This document shows positions 13,334 through 24,959 of a stretch of 64,000 nucleotides of DNA, in pieces. This stretch comes from Anoplopoma fimbria (lineage: Eukaryota; Chordata; Actinopteri; Perciformes; Anoplopomatidae), in contig NC_072450.1 of assembly GCF_027596085.1 (NCBI RefSeq), positions 27,941,223 through 28,005,222 on the forward strand. The letters run 5' to 3'. A program made the position numbers and the translations under genes. Positions within the stretch are counted from its first letter, which is position 1. Every line of letters begins with the position of its first letter. The notes under the pieces were generated by a model that did not search any database, was not told where the DNA came from, and saw only the letters and a list, made by a program, of their open reading frames with translations.

Positions 13334-13394
13334 TGCAAGTTGACGGCAGGTGGGGATGGATCCCCCATCCATCCCCACCTGCCGTCAACTTGCA
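13334..13394. repeat. Perfect 28-bp-stem hairpin with C5 loop
   Basis: The left arm, 13334-13361, starts TGCAAGTTGACGGCAGG and ends GGATGGAT. The right arm, 13367-13394, is its exact reverse complement with no mismatch, and the loop 13362-13366 is CCCCC. The stem is GC-rich, so the structure would be very stable as RNA or as a cruciform. The total of 61 nt is near the lower bound for a small-RNA precursor. It lies inside an open frame (13162-13500) that has no other protein feature. It may be a recent palindromic duplication or an assembly foldback. Confidence 0.95.
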
Positions 13395-14340
13395 GGGTTG
13401 GCGTACGGCAGTCGAGGGAGGTGATTGCATCACGGTTCTCTGTCTCCCCCCTCGTTTTAAGGCGGTGGGTGAGTGTCTCAGGATGACTCCTTTAACATAA
13501 GCCTCTTCTGAACTGTAGTTTTAGTACTTAACACCCAACTCTTCAAACCAAATCCCAAAAGGAGGCTTGAGATTTAAAAAGGAGAGGAAGAAGGTTCTTG
13601 ATATCATAATATGTAACTTTTGCAGGCTGTATCCTTAGCGTAACATTGCAGTACTTATTAAGCATGCACGCGGGGGTGCGGTGAGCCTGTTATTGTATTG
13701 ATTTTCCCGATATAGAGTGAAACCTCATTTGTTTCAGTGCACAGTGCAAATATGTTTTATTCTTGTTTTGCCTCATATAAATCATGCAACATGCATTTTC
13801 CCTGCTGTTCCGTTTTCTTGATAAGACACTGTTTGTCAGGGCTGTAAGAGATCTGCAGCTTCCCACATACCGTTGCTCAACGTCGCAGCATCTAACTACA
13901 TATATTCCGGTGACTTTTTAGTTTTGTTGGCGAGAGTGTGAACATCTTCGATACGCGTGAAGACAAGACGGATAAAGCAATAGTGAATATGTTGAAGATA
14001 GCATGACATGTTGTGCAGATATATGGTATATATGAGTCCACATGTTTAAAACCTACACCTTTTGCTTGCACTGTTCACAGAAGTAGATGTATTCATGGGT
14101 CCACTCAGCTCCCAATGATTGAGCACCTGCTTCCAACGGTATCAGCTGATTGAATGAGTGTTATCCACGATTATCAGCCTCATAGATACGGGTGAGAAGG
14201 GGCCTGCTGCAACCTACTAGTAGGTTCAGAAGGCCATTTTCATCTGTTCACATGGTTCGATTGGCCGTGGTAATTGTGATTGGAGCAAGAGAGGAAGTCA
14301 GGTGACGTAGGATAAAAAAGCCACAAAAGCTAGCGCGGGA
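13395..14340. other. Non-coding stretch with a 16-bp palindrome
   Basis: No gene is recognised. A perfect 16-bp palindrome, AACCTACTAGTAGGTT, lies at 14211-14226. Confidence 0.5.
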
Positions 14341-14349
14341 AGGCGGTCG

Positions 14350-14440
14350 GAGCAATGGAAGGGTCAAACAAACACAGGACTTTTACCTAGGGGACCACTG
14401 TTTGTGTTCCATGTGAAACCAATTGTCAATGCCAAATTGT
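14350..14440 (-). repeat. Dispersed repeat family A, right-end fragment
   Basis: The phrases GGGTCAAACAAACACAGGAC, GGGGACCACTGTTTGTG and CATGTGAAACCAATTGTCA are the reverse complement of the right part of family A (motifs AAAGTCCTGTGTTTG and GGTCTCCTGG). The left part is missing. Confidence 0.6.
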
Positions 14441-16150
14441 GTTTGTTAAGTGACAAGTCTGAAGGATTAGAATGGCAGTGATGACCGGTGATAACACCCT
14501 TTCGATCGGCTGATAACATTCCAAGATCCGGTACAATCAACCAAGTAGTCATTTCATCCGAAGCCATCATTGTTCCTTCAATCTTGATCAAGTTGTTTTT
14601 GCATAACTCAACCAAACCAAAACCGTAGCTGTGCTAGATCGGAAAATAAGTGTTTTATTTGCACAAAGGTGTTTTTGTAATAGTTTTGGAAAACCCTTTC
14701 AAATGAAACAATGCAACGGGGTGGTGACTGACTGAAAGGTCTCCTCAAAAGGGAGAATTTTTGGATCTACACTCGCAGGGCCAGATCTTTTCCAGGCATT
14801 AACAAGGAAATTGACTGCTATTCCTTTCTACAACTTTTCACTATTTCTTCATTGAGTTTTACATTGTGATCACATTGTAGAGCCCTATAAGGTTGCTGTC
14901 TATTCACACTATTGTATGTTGTTGTCAGATTATCCTTAATTATTATTAATTTGTTATTGAATATATCTTTCTTTTTTAGCCACTATAGCTGTGAGGATAT
15001 TACCGTATATTTAAGCACATATTTTGTTTCATAGTTATTTTCACTGTTATTGACCTTCATTTTATTAATTTGCAATTTATTATCTATCTTGTGTTTGCCT
15101 GTTTGATACAGTACATGTTTGCATCTATTTTGTCATGTAAGCGGTCTCTTTAAGTGGCCAGTCCTCTCATGCCTTGTGTCACATGACCTCTTGATGAGTT
15201 TTAATTTGCCCTCAAAACCAGTCAGCTATCCATGTATCAGTAAAGGATTTCTAATTTACAATCTGAGTAAGCGGGCAATCATCATGTTTACATGCACAAA
15301 GTATGTGTCGGGGTGTTGGTTCAGAAACCCCTTACCTGTGTCATTCTAGAGGGTAATTACAAACGATTCATTTAGTTACAGTTGGAGACCTGTTAGGTAC
15401 AAACAGGTCTTGGGCTTGGTCTTCTTAGCAGAGCCAATAACACTTCTATGACTCAAGATCACAAGTCAGTGGAATCCATTTGGCAATTCTTTGAGCAGTA
15501 GTATCTTAAAAATGTTTTTAGGAGACAGGCTGATATTCTGTGGAACAATGTCCAAAAAAAAGTCTGATTAGGGAGAGACATGAGTGTCCAAAGTACCATG
15601 ACACATTCTTGAATTCTAGTTACACTGCTTTGATATATGTGTAGGGAAGAGGTTCTTTTTCAAACTAAGACATTACTTCTCTTTTCCCCCTACAAACGGT
15701 TACAGACCTACAGAACTGATTCTTGATCACAACCAATATCTAATCTATTCATCTGTTAGGCATCAGGACAACTGCACTTGTGCATATGGAGTAATAGCAG
15801 CATGGGCATTACGTGCAGACTAACCGGGTGTAGATAAGCAGCATTTTAAGCCCTCCAGTCCTGGATATTGTGTGGCTGCAGACACCAAAGCACCGCCAGC
15901 TAAATGCTGGCGAGATGGGAAGCACCTCCTCAGAAAACAACACACAACAAACATATCCCCTTCCTCAAACAAACATGTCCCTGCTCCGCATTATCACCTT
16001 AGCCTGAACAAAATGCCTCTCTTTGCTCTCCTCTGGATCCATGAGCGCAGGTACCTCAGCTTGTTTGTTAACATCAACACCGAAGAGAGGGAGAGAGGGA
16101 GAAAGAGGGGGAAAAAAATCAATCTAATACTGCAGAACTATCAGATCATA
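14441..16150. other. Non-coding stretch, no gene recognised
   Basis: This is AT-rich sequence without simple repeats or recognised element ends. The frames at 14364-14615, 15119-15349 and 15872-16153 show no domain and no codon-like composition. Confidence 0.5.
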
Positions 16151-16159
16151 TGAAATTAT

Positions 16160-16700
16160 GGATTCTTGGTCTGAGCATTCAGCCCTTGTCTGCCGAGCTG
16201 TGCAAATCAATTCAAACAGACACAAAGAGCAAACACGCGCCGAACGCCACAATAGGAAATTGAAGCGAGCAGAGCCTCCCTTTTTAAAATATGCCGCTAC
16301 ATATTTGTTTTGTGGATTACCATTCTGAAATGAAATTTGAACAGTTACTTAAAATAATATGCAAAAGATATTTCCAGCTTTTTTTTTTCTTTTTTTTTTT
16401 ATTATTCCTCTCCTCCATCCCCCCCCGTCCTCTTGTTTGTTAGAGGAGAGGGGAGCGATGGTCGGGGCCACAATGTAAACAGACACACAGAGCTGCTATG
16501 ATGCTGATTATGTTTCCAAAACATATTTCGGGGCCTTATCCCCATTGCAGGGAGTATTGAGTATTTATCCCTTTTTTTGTTTCCATATTGTGTTGCTGAT
16601 TCTGAAACATTTATGACGGTAGCTGAGGCGCGGTAAAAAAAAAAAGGGGTTGGGGGGGTGGATTTAAGCTTTTCAAGGTGAGAAATCTGTGTCATGTTAG
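16160..16700. promoter_or_regulatory. Candidate conserved non-coding block, interrupted by homopolymers
   Basis: On both sides of a T-rich run (16381-16402), non-repetitive sequence carries AAATCAATTCAAAC, AATATGCAAAAGATA (octamer-like), TTATGTTTCCAAAACA and GAAACATTTATGACG. The density of such words and the absence of repeats suggest regulatory DNA. No conservation evidence is available. Confidence 0.35.
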
Positions 16701-17857
16701 GTGCAGGCAACATTCATTGATATTGCCTGTTAAAAGGCAACCTCGCTCCCAGGTGGGAATCCCTCGTATGAGTAATATGAAGAGCAAATATTGTGAATCG
16801 ACTGCTTCAATGTAAGTATTCTTCTTGGTGGCCTCATTTTGAGCTGTAGTGTTTTCAGCCCTTTTTTTATATATCAGTTTTCTCTGTGCAAGATGTTATA
16901 TCAGATTGATGTCCCTTAATTGTATTTCATCTTTGGTGACACCTGAGCAGAATACGTATTAGAAATGCTGTTTGGAATTAAATCAAATTCATGCACCCAC
17001 TCAATACACTCACTCAATTGAAGTGGCTTTTTATGAACCAACAGTATCACGTTGCAAAGAGAACAAAAGGCCTCTTGGATTATGTTCCACTGAGCTGCTT
17101 TTACACTCCTTTAAACCCTCTCCCTGTTATATCTCTGCCTCCTATCTCCGAAGCGCTGTACTCTTTTGCTGTAAAGGCACTAAAAATTTATGTCCCACAC
17201 TTCTTCCTCCCCTTACTGCTTTTTAAAGGGACATTGTCCTACTTACCTACCTTTCGGTGCTTCAGCACTGCTTCATAATGCCCCCGTTTCCTCCAAGGAG
17301 ACACTCCATCCTACCTTTAACCCTGCTCCAATGCTTTAGCACATTTTTCAAGGAAAGTTTTTGGAAACAAAGACGAACTGGCTGAAAAGCAGATCAGCAT
17401 AAAACAAAATAGAGTTCCTACCTACGAGGGGGCCTCCAGGCCGGTTATTCTTGGTAAGGCCTTTCACAAAAAACACAGCAAACAGACAACTTCAGCTGTA
17501 TGTGAAGACCAAACCAAAACCGCCCACAGCGTAAAATGGAAAAGGACCATCTCACTCCGTGGAGTTAGTACCCAAGAACGGAAAATATAAGTCTGATGAT
17601 ATTCTTATTAACAACAAATGTCATTAGTATTGGCATATATGTGGTGTATGTGTAGCCAAATCCTTATATACCTTGACATTGCCTGTTCTTTCATTACCAT
17701 TGTAGCGTGTGAGACTTTAGGATCCAGGAGATCCATTGGGTTGGTATGAGGTGATAATAGGGCTGGGTGCTAGAACAATCACGGAAAAATGTTCATAACA
17801 AATCCTTCCAAAATCTTAGTAATGGTAATTCATGAGATTCATTTTCGATGAAGTGAT
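16701..17857. other. Non-coding stretch, no gene recognised
   Basis: Two overlapping plus-strand frames at 16972-17278 look weakly protein-like only because of even composition. There is no domain, and no convincing acceptor or donor pair around them. Nothing else is recognised. Confidence 0.45.
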
Positions 17858-18425
17858 TGTCCCGTCTGCACATGGCAGCGGGCAGGAAAACAGAGTAGAG
17901 CCCAAACGCAGTCACACACTTGAAGTGGAGGATGGTTAAAAGGTGGTTTTAATAAAGTAATATCACACACAAAAAACATACACAATAGGTGAGGCGTGTG
18001 GGTTTAAAAGCAATCAGAAGAAACACAAGGAAAACGATGATACAAAAAGTCCATAAACTGCCAAAATCAAAAGGTAAATTACAGAAAATCCAGCAAAAAA
18101 AGGAGCAAAATGGCAAATAAAACAGGATCAGGTACACCTGGATGGATAGTACAAAGCACAGGGGACATAGCAGACATACCGACATCCAACAGACAAAAGG
18201 CTAAATACACAAGAAACTACTCAGACAACAAGAGACAGGTGGGTAGACACAAGGGCAGGCTGAAAGCTGATTGGTGGAAGAAACACAAGGGAACAGAAAA
18301 TGCTGAAGAAACAAATACAACACAGGTGATCCACTGAAAAAAGGAGGGAAAAACCTCAAAGACATGAAGTCAAACAAACATAGGACACCACAGGCAGGGA
18401 GCTTCAAAATGAAATAATCATGACA
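17858..18425 (-). mobile_element. Probable solo LTR
   Basis: Read on the minus strand, the segment begins TGTCATGATTATTTC at 18425 and ends GCAGACGGGACA at 17858, giving the TG...CA ends of a long terminal repeat. In that orientation it contains a TATA-like GTGTATTTAGCC and, about 100 bases before the end, an ATTAAA poly(A)-like signal (CTTTATTAAAACCACC). The text resembles a repeat I recall as frequent in teleosts. No internal retrovirus-like gene follows on either side, so it would be a solo LTR. The flanking 5 bases (GTGAT and GACAT) agree at three of five positions, an imperfect target-site duplication. Alternatively, it could be a non-LTR dispersed repeat. Confidence 0.6.
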
Positions 18426-19344
18426 GACATTATATAGTTTGATTTCCTGTGCCTTAAGTGTTTTAATCTCTTAATCTCTGTAATCTCTATAATCCGTGTA
18501 AATGCCTTATTGGTTTGTGATGAGGGTGCATTCTTCTTACAGTGTCTTTTGTACATATACAATTTAAGAAAAAGTTGCAATATGGACAGCATGAAATGGA
18601 TGATAATATTAGTGCTCTGCAGCACCCCTGGTGCTGAAGTTAAAATACTTTTGGCTTTCACAAAACGTTTTACACTTCAAGTAAGAGTCTCAAAGCTAAA
18701 GCACCACAAAGAGAAGCTGTGCGGAAAGTATAATCATCATGTGAGAGCTTTGATATTGAAAGAGAGAAAGCAGAGGGAGAGGGTAAGTGCATGTCAAATT
18801 GATGGGGCTGTTCAGGTGATTTCATGGTCGTGTGAGCTTTGTTTAACCTGTAAGATTGATGCTGAACTTGTTGCTCTCTGAAGACCCCAGTAAATTAATT
18901 ACCACCTAGACTGGATAGAACGCGCACAAATAATTCACAAATACAAAACACAAAATACATAAATATTTACAAAATATCCGGCTGTTGATAGGATTCTCAA
19001 TAATTAAAACTTCTATAACTCATCTGCTTCTCCCAATCTCTATTACCATCTGTAATTGGTATACATTTGATGCAGGAAGGATTGGCCTGAACTCACCTCA
19101 TCATTTAATGTTATGAACAGTGAAATATTTGAACTGAATATGCAGACACAATCACACTCATGATCAAACACTGTTTTTGCATCAGGTTCTGTCTGACTTT
19201 CACACTCTATGTACATCTCTAGTGTCATTTTTGGACGTGTCAGAGATGGCATGTCAGTTTCTGCTTTTTACATGCATAGTTGCCTTTTGAAGTCAATTTC
19301 TTTGTTCACAGGAAATGTACAGGTTCCACTCTTTTAAAGGCTTT
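18426..19344. other. Non-coding stretch, no gene recognised
   Basis: This is AT-rich sequence. The frame at 18510-18881 (123 codons) has no domain I recognise and no nearby exon partners. I do not call it a gene. Confidence 0.45.
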
Positions 19345-19760
19345 TGGTTTACCTACGCACCAAAACTACTTGGTTAGGTTTTGGAAAAGATTATAGTTTG
19401 GGTTAAATAAGTATGTTTCTGAGATAAAATAACAACATTTGTTGTGTAACTGTTGTTTGTAAAGTAAGGAAGTTATGTAACAAACATATGCAAAAAAACT
19501 TGGTTTCACACGGGACCTGAAAAATGGTCTCCTGTGTGAAAGTCTTATATTTATCTGACCCATTCATCCACCCCCACCTCATCCCGATGCCGACTTTCTC
19601 GCTTTTCATACTACATCAGTTGCTCTGACTGTCTAATAATGACGCGGCTGGGTTTACATTGGTTACCAATCTCATTGAGATGCTAAAGGGTGCCTCAATG
19701 CTTTGCTGTCATATGCCAAGGGTCACTGATCACGAAACGGTATATATCGACAATTTGCGA
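19345..19760 (+). repeat. Dispersed repeat family A copy, extended right side
   Basis: Family A landmarks are in order: CCAAAACTACTTGGTTAGG, GGTTTGGGTT-AAATAAGTATGTTT, TTGGTTTCACACGGGAC, GGTCTCCTGTGTGAAAGTC and GACCCATTCATCC. A further part to about 19760 (GATGCTAAAGGGTGCCTC, GATCACGAAACGG) parallels the copy at 27.0-27.2 kb. The open frame at 19659-20066 starts inside this extension. Confidence 0.6.
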
Positions 19761-20709
19761 GTGCAAGCGGGTTGTTTTTTTTATAGCGAATGTCAGGTTA
19801 GTGAGTTGACGTGTCATGATGGAAGCAGAGTATGCTACCTCAGTAGCATTAAAGTTGTGTTTAGACTGAGCACGGTGCAATTATGTATAAAGTCAGCAGA
19901 AAGAGTTGAGTGGGCGCAAACACATGCACATTTTCTTTATGTAGCACGATTTGACCACTGTATGACTAAAATTACACAGCTGAAGTTTTTGGACAGTTGT
20001 GATATCGGTCAGTTGTTGGATGCTATGTTGCAAATTTTGACCACCTTTTCAATTTGTAAGCAGTAAACGTTATTTTTTGTCATTGGAGCATAGAAAAAAC
20101 AGTGTTAACTGCGTGTTCTCTCTCAGTTACATATTTGTGTCTATGTAGTCGAACATCATTATCTTCATCATCTTCCTCCCCCCATATTCATCAGTCCTCA
20201 CTCCAACAAGACAAAAAACATGGGATATGTCTTTTGTTGCCCTCTTTCTGCCTTCTATTTTTCGCTTTGCCCCTCACCCTAACCACAGTCTCACCCCACC
20301 TGCCCCCCCCCCCCTCCCTAAGAGCTCTGAAGGGCACCCAGGTGCCCAAGAGGTCGCTGTAATGAGCGCTAATGAGCCCATTGACAACCTCAGTACAGGC
20401 TGATTGGTGCTGCAGGCTTTCACCATGTGCTTTACAGAGCACTTCCTGGCACAGGCCCCCAGCCTGCTGGATCCCTGCCCTGCCATGTCCTCCATATGAG
20501 CTTAATGTGGATACAAGAGAGCGGGTAGTGAATCTTTGAAGCGGAAACTGTCAGGGTCAGGCGTCTTTTGCCACAAATAACTGTGCTTTTAAAATGTTTT
20601 GTTAGCAGCTATATCGGGCAGCTATGCACATAAAAAACATGCTTATGTACTCCAGGTTGAGTCGTGTCTGACGATTGCTTCCATCTGTTCTCCTTCTCCT
20701 TTGCATGGG

Positions 20710-21245
20710 CAACATCAATACCAGCCCACTCTCACCAAAAGGCGTATGAATGACACAACAATTGAAAGTCATTTTGCGTGCATTAAGAACACCTACTTGC
20801 TTTTTGCGTGTGTCATTTGTACGCCATGTAGTCTGTACTGACTGCAATATCATAAACACATCTGCGTTACTATGATACGCTGTCAACAAGTGACATAGTA
20901 TAAAATACGAGAGAGACAGCTTTTTGGTGGATGGGTGGGGAAGTGGATTCATGGTCAAACAAACACAGGACTTGCAATCAGGAGACAGGTGTCTTCTTTT
21001 TTTTGTTAAAATTTTGACATGTTTTTCTGTACTTATGTTAGGTTGTTTATGTACGAATTTTACTTTTTTAAGTACTTATTTTAAGCCCCACCAGGATGTT
21101 TTTCCTAAACCTAACTAAGAGGTTTTGCTGCTAAGTCCATTTCTGTTGATTGTGAATGTTTCACTGTAACGTTTTCACAATGTTTACCCTGTTGTGTACA
21201 AAAGACAAAAAGTGGAATACAAATGACACGCAAAAAGCATAAAAT
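20710..21245 (-). repeat. Dispersed repeat family A copy flanked by inverted repeats
   Basis: The centre holds the reverse complement of family A (AAACAAACACAGGACTTGC, CCTAAACCTAACTAAGAGG). Outside it, TGCTTTTTGCGTGTGTCATT at 20798 and its near reverse complement at 21218-21239 form an inverted repeat about 400 bases apart, which could be element termini or nested insertions. Confidence 0.5.
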
Positions 21246-22739
21246 GCGTACTGATAGAACACGAAAACGGCGGGAAATGTTATGCTGTTTATATAACTTC
21301 CCATGAAGGGTTGTCAGTACATATAAATCAGGCAAGCTAATAAGCTACATGCAAATGATCCAACATGTCACAGATTTTGGGCATAAAGAGCTGCTTTAGT
21401 CCTAATCTTTAGAGAATCTATTTGATAATATTAGGAAACTAATCATCTAAACATGATACACATGTGATTGACTGATAATCTGCAATAATTTTGCAATTTA
21501 GAAATTGGTTATCTGTTTGATTGCAAATATTGCTACCATTGGTCATTTCAACACATATTCATACTACACACATTTTTTAAATTTCTTTGCTGTTGCAAGT
21601 GACTACACTTGTTTATGTTGCTTGCAAGTGACATAGCCAAACTGGTAAGCATGCTAACAACAAATGCTTTGTGCGTGTGTTTTGAACGGAGCCAGTCACA
21701 TCATCTCCCCTTAACCCTTTACAGCCAAATCAACAGATAGTTAAATGAGCCCAGAGGAGAGTCGAAGCTGACTGTTTTCTCTGGGAGGTAGGAATTAACA
21801 GTAACCCAAAAATGAATGGACAGCAGTAGCCTTATATTAGCGGTATGTTAATATCTACAATATTCTACTGAACTTCACAGATTATCTGAATGTATTATAC
21901 AAAATTCAAATGTGCTTTTAATGGCAGAGGATGTTGAATAGACTTAAACTCCTGTCAGAGTGTATTTGATGTGTACTGTTACTGTTGTAATGTTTTTGAT
22001 CACTTAATAAGTCCCATGAGGGTATACATGTGCACAACAATGCCACTGCTGTGAATACCACGAAAGAAGCAACCAGCAACTTACAAAAACTGAGAACTCT
22101 CTCCTGCTGGCATTGCAGAACAGGATGTGGAGACGTACTTAATCAAAGCAGAAAAAAACAAAACTGCTTTACAAATAATCTCACTGTATAAACTTGAAAT
22201 TTGTGTGAAACAGCTCATGGCTGTGCAGAAAAAACACAGAAGGTCAATTACCGCTATGTTCAATGCCGGAATATTTAAATAATAACATATATCATAAACT
22301 AGAGAATGCAGATGAAACACATACTATATATTCCTGTTGCTTCTGGCTACAGGTATTTAACTGAAAAAAGAACACTCTCCCTCTTCTCTGTGCCATAATA
22401 CTCCAGCATCTCCATTGTTGTTTCCAACAAACTGCCGCCCCTTCGTGTTATGTGACGCTCACCGGTGCTACCAGTAGGTCCTCAGAGGACACTGTTAGGT
22501 CAGGTCGCCCGCTGGACAGATACAAATGCATTTATCTGAAGCCTTACAGGATGGATTTTGGTGTAATATAATATCACAACTATTCAGCTGTCATGCAAGC
22601 GACGTGATATCCCAGAAATCCATGAAGAAGACCACACCTTCCTAACAGTGCATTACGCAGTGGTGGCATAGAATGTGCTAAAATAAGCTGCCGTCACAAG
22701 TGAAACAGTGCCAGAGGAAAGTCCATTTGGATCCTTTGT
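21246..22739. other. AT-rich non-coding stretch, nothing recognised
   Basis: No gene, RNA or known element is seen. The one minus-strand frame at 22081-22320 is short and featureless. Confidence 0.5.
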
Positions 22740-22990
22740 CATGGTGGATACGCAAATTGAACGCATCCAATATGCAACGGTCAGAGCTTGTGACGTAGTA
22801 GAAACACTAAGAAAGATTACTTACATCACACAAACACAGGACTTTCAACCAGGAGACCAGTGTTGTCAAGCTAAGATTTGTCAGTGATGTTTATGACGTG
22901 TTACGTACTTATTTTAAGCCCAAACATTACGTTTTCCCTAATCCTAACTAAGTGGTTTTGTTGCCTAAACTTGACGTTTAATTGTTTCCG
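22740..22990 (-). repeat. Dispersed repeat family A copy
   Basis: This is the reverse complement of the family core: CACAAACACAGGACTTTC, AACCAGGAGACCAGTG, ACGTACTTATTTTAAGCCC and CCTAACTAAGTGGTTTTGTTG are present in the expected order. Confidence 0.65.
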
Positions 22991-23532
22991 TGGTGGAATG
23001 GAATGTTTTGTTCAGAGGTTGTGGTCATTTCACATATTTCCGTGCGGCTTCAGAGGGCATCTACAGAACTGCTTGCATTAGAGATGCGAATAGTTATATG
23101 TGACAGAGAAGCAGCTGCTGAGAATTTGGTAAAAACCGGAAAGATCATAAAAAAAAAGCAAAAAAAAAAAAAAGCCAGAGTTATGCTCCAACAGGTAAGG
23201 CGAGCAACAGGCCAATCCACCACAAACTTTGCGAATTCCCTGAAGTACCACAAGCATGGAATCCACTTTATTAGCGCCCGTCAGCGTGGCTAGTTATGTG
23301 CTCTGAATTTGATTGCTCGCGGATGTCCCACTGTTGTGCTTGTCAGATAAGGGATATTCCTCTCTCCGTCTCTCTCTCTATCCCTCCACTCCTCCACTCC
23401 TTCCTGTCATCTCAGTGGCAGCAGGAGACATCTGGACGACTGTCACGGTTGACACGGTTGGTTGACGAGCACTGACAAATCCCCAAGGACCACAGAAAAC
23501 AGGAGTAGAGGACTCTCATTGGTGATGATGGA

Positions 23533-23564
<32 letters not shown>

Positions 23565-24290
23565 ATGCTGGGCGCGGTGTATGGGAGTGTTGTTCGGAAG
23601 ATGATTGTAAGATTAATAGTCCCTGTTAGATGAATTTAAACGATCATGATATGTGAATCTGATCAAATATGTTTGATGAAAACATTGTGAGCTTAAAGTT
23701 TCTACCTATGGAGGAAGCCACCATGTTCTCCAGGATGACTGTTACAGCTGGTGTCGCCCTGATTGGTTCATCATTTAAACTTAAAGTTTTCTTAAATGGT
23801 GTGTTTGTTAAAGTTATAATAAAGAGTTTTAAACTGGTTATGCAAAAATATTTATTTAACACTGATGCCTCCATTTGTCTTCCCTTAGTAAACGAGACAA
23901 TCAGAAAGAGGATTTGCTATTTCTATATAGTTGTTATCGATCCCATCATTATTGTTTCCTTTGGTAGCTTTAAGGGAAACACCTAAAAAGGTGCACCTGG
24001 CGTGTGTTACAGTCATCAAAATGACACTACGCTACATGACATGGCCAGGATGTGTTGCCATTCAGCCAAATTCCCCATTTTTTTTTTACTGTACTCCTAA
24101 TATAAGTTTGATAAGTACCCATTCATTTTTTTTTTTCCCAAGTTATATTACTAAATCAGGAAAAAAACTCCATTGGGACACTGAATTGAGTTGATCACTA
24201 TGTATACAGAGCACATCCTTCAAATTATGCTCAACGTCCCTCTACTGTCAATGTGTTGCGGAGTTTGGTTTACATGAAAATCTATTCATA
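22991..24290. other. Non-coding stretch with short simple repeats
   Basis: It contains an A-rich run at about 23149-23174 and a (GT)n array at 23535-23563. Frames on both strands at 23644-23986 overlap and have no domain. No gene is recognised. Confidence 0.5.
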
Positions 24291-24299
24291 CAAAACTGT

Positions 24300-24720
24300 G
24301 GTTTGGAACTGATGACATTATATATATTTGAAGAAAGTATTGCCATCCTTGGTTTATTAGAAAGATTCCGGTCTGCGGCATGGGAGTGAGATGTTAAATT
24401 TGCAAATATGTATCTTTATTGTTCAGCTCAATGGGAATAATGGGAATTGAGAAACAAAGTGGTGGAGGTAGAGCCGATTTTAGTGGATCTGAATGAAATC
24501 CTCCCCCTCGTCGATTTGCTGAAACACCCCTCAAAGAAACACTGTTTGTCGTTTATAGCCCCAGGCACAGAGTAATGCCGGATAAAGTTGCATTGTAATG
24601 ACATATAGAAACGGTGATTACAGCCTAATTCAATTGCTCCCTAATCTCATTTCCATAATGGCCTTTATTTAGAACCTCAATTTATTGTTTTTCCTAGAAA
24701 TCATTATACAATTTAGCCCT
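24300..24720. promoter_or_regulatory. Candidate conserved non-coding element
   Basis: Non-repetitive sequence containing AATTTGCAAATATG, CAATGGGAATAATGGG, TTGCATTGTAATGAC, GATTACAGCCTAATTCAATT and CCATAATGGCC. The run of homeodomain-like TAAT cores without simple repeats suggests an enhancer. Not verified. Confidence 0.35.
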
Positions 24721-24868
24721 TAAATCCATTTTGAATATGCGTGCCCACTGTACAAAGAGACGCACACATAAATATCACCTATACCAACGTGCAGAACAGT
24801 GTGAGCATAAAATACATTAAGAGAGACACACAACAAAAACTGCACGTAGCCAGACGCAGTCATAGAAA

Positions 24869-24875
<7 letters not shown>

Positions 24876-24957
<82 letters not shown>
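24876..24957 (+). repeat. (CA)n microsatellite, about 82 bp
   Basis: An uninterrupted CA array. All open frames between 24720 and 25210 that cross it encode poly-HT or poly-CV and are artefacts. Confidence 0.97.

Positions 24958-24959
<2 letters not shown>

Noticed and set aside
13334..13394. The perfect hairpin as a canonical microRNA
   Set aside because: Perfect pairing with a 5-base C loop and no flanking stem extension is unlike typical vertebrate precursors, and I recognise no known mature sequence.
19659..20066. 135-codon plus-strand frame of fairly even composition
   Set aside because: It starts at TTG within the extended right end of a family A copy, has no domain I recognise, and has no exon partner.
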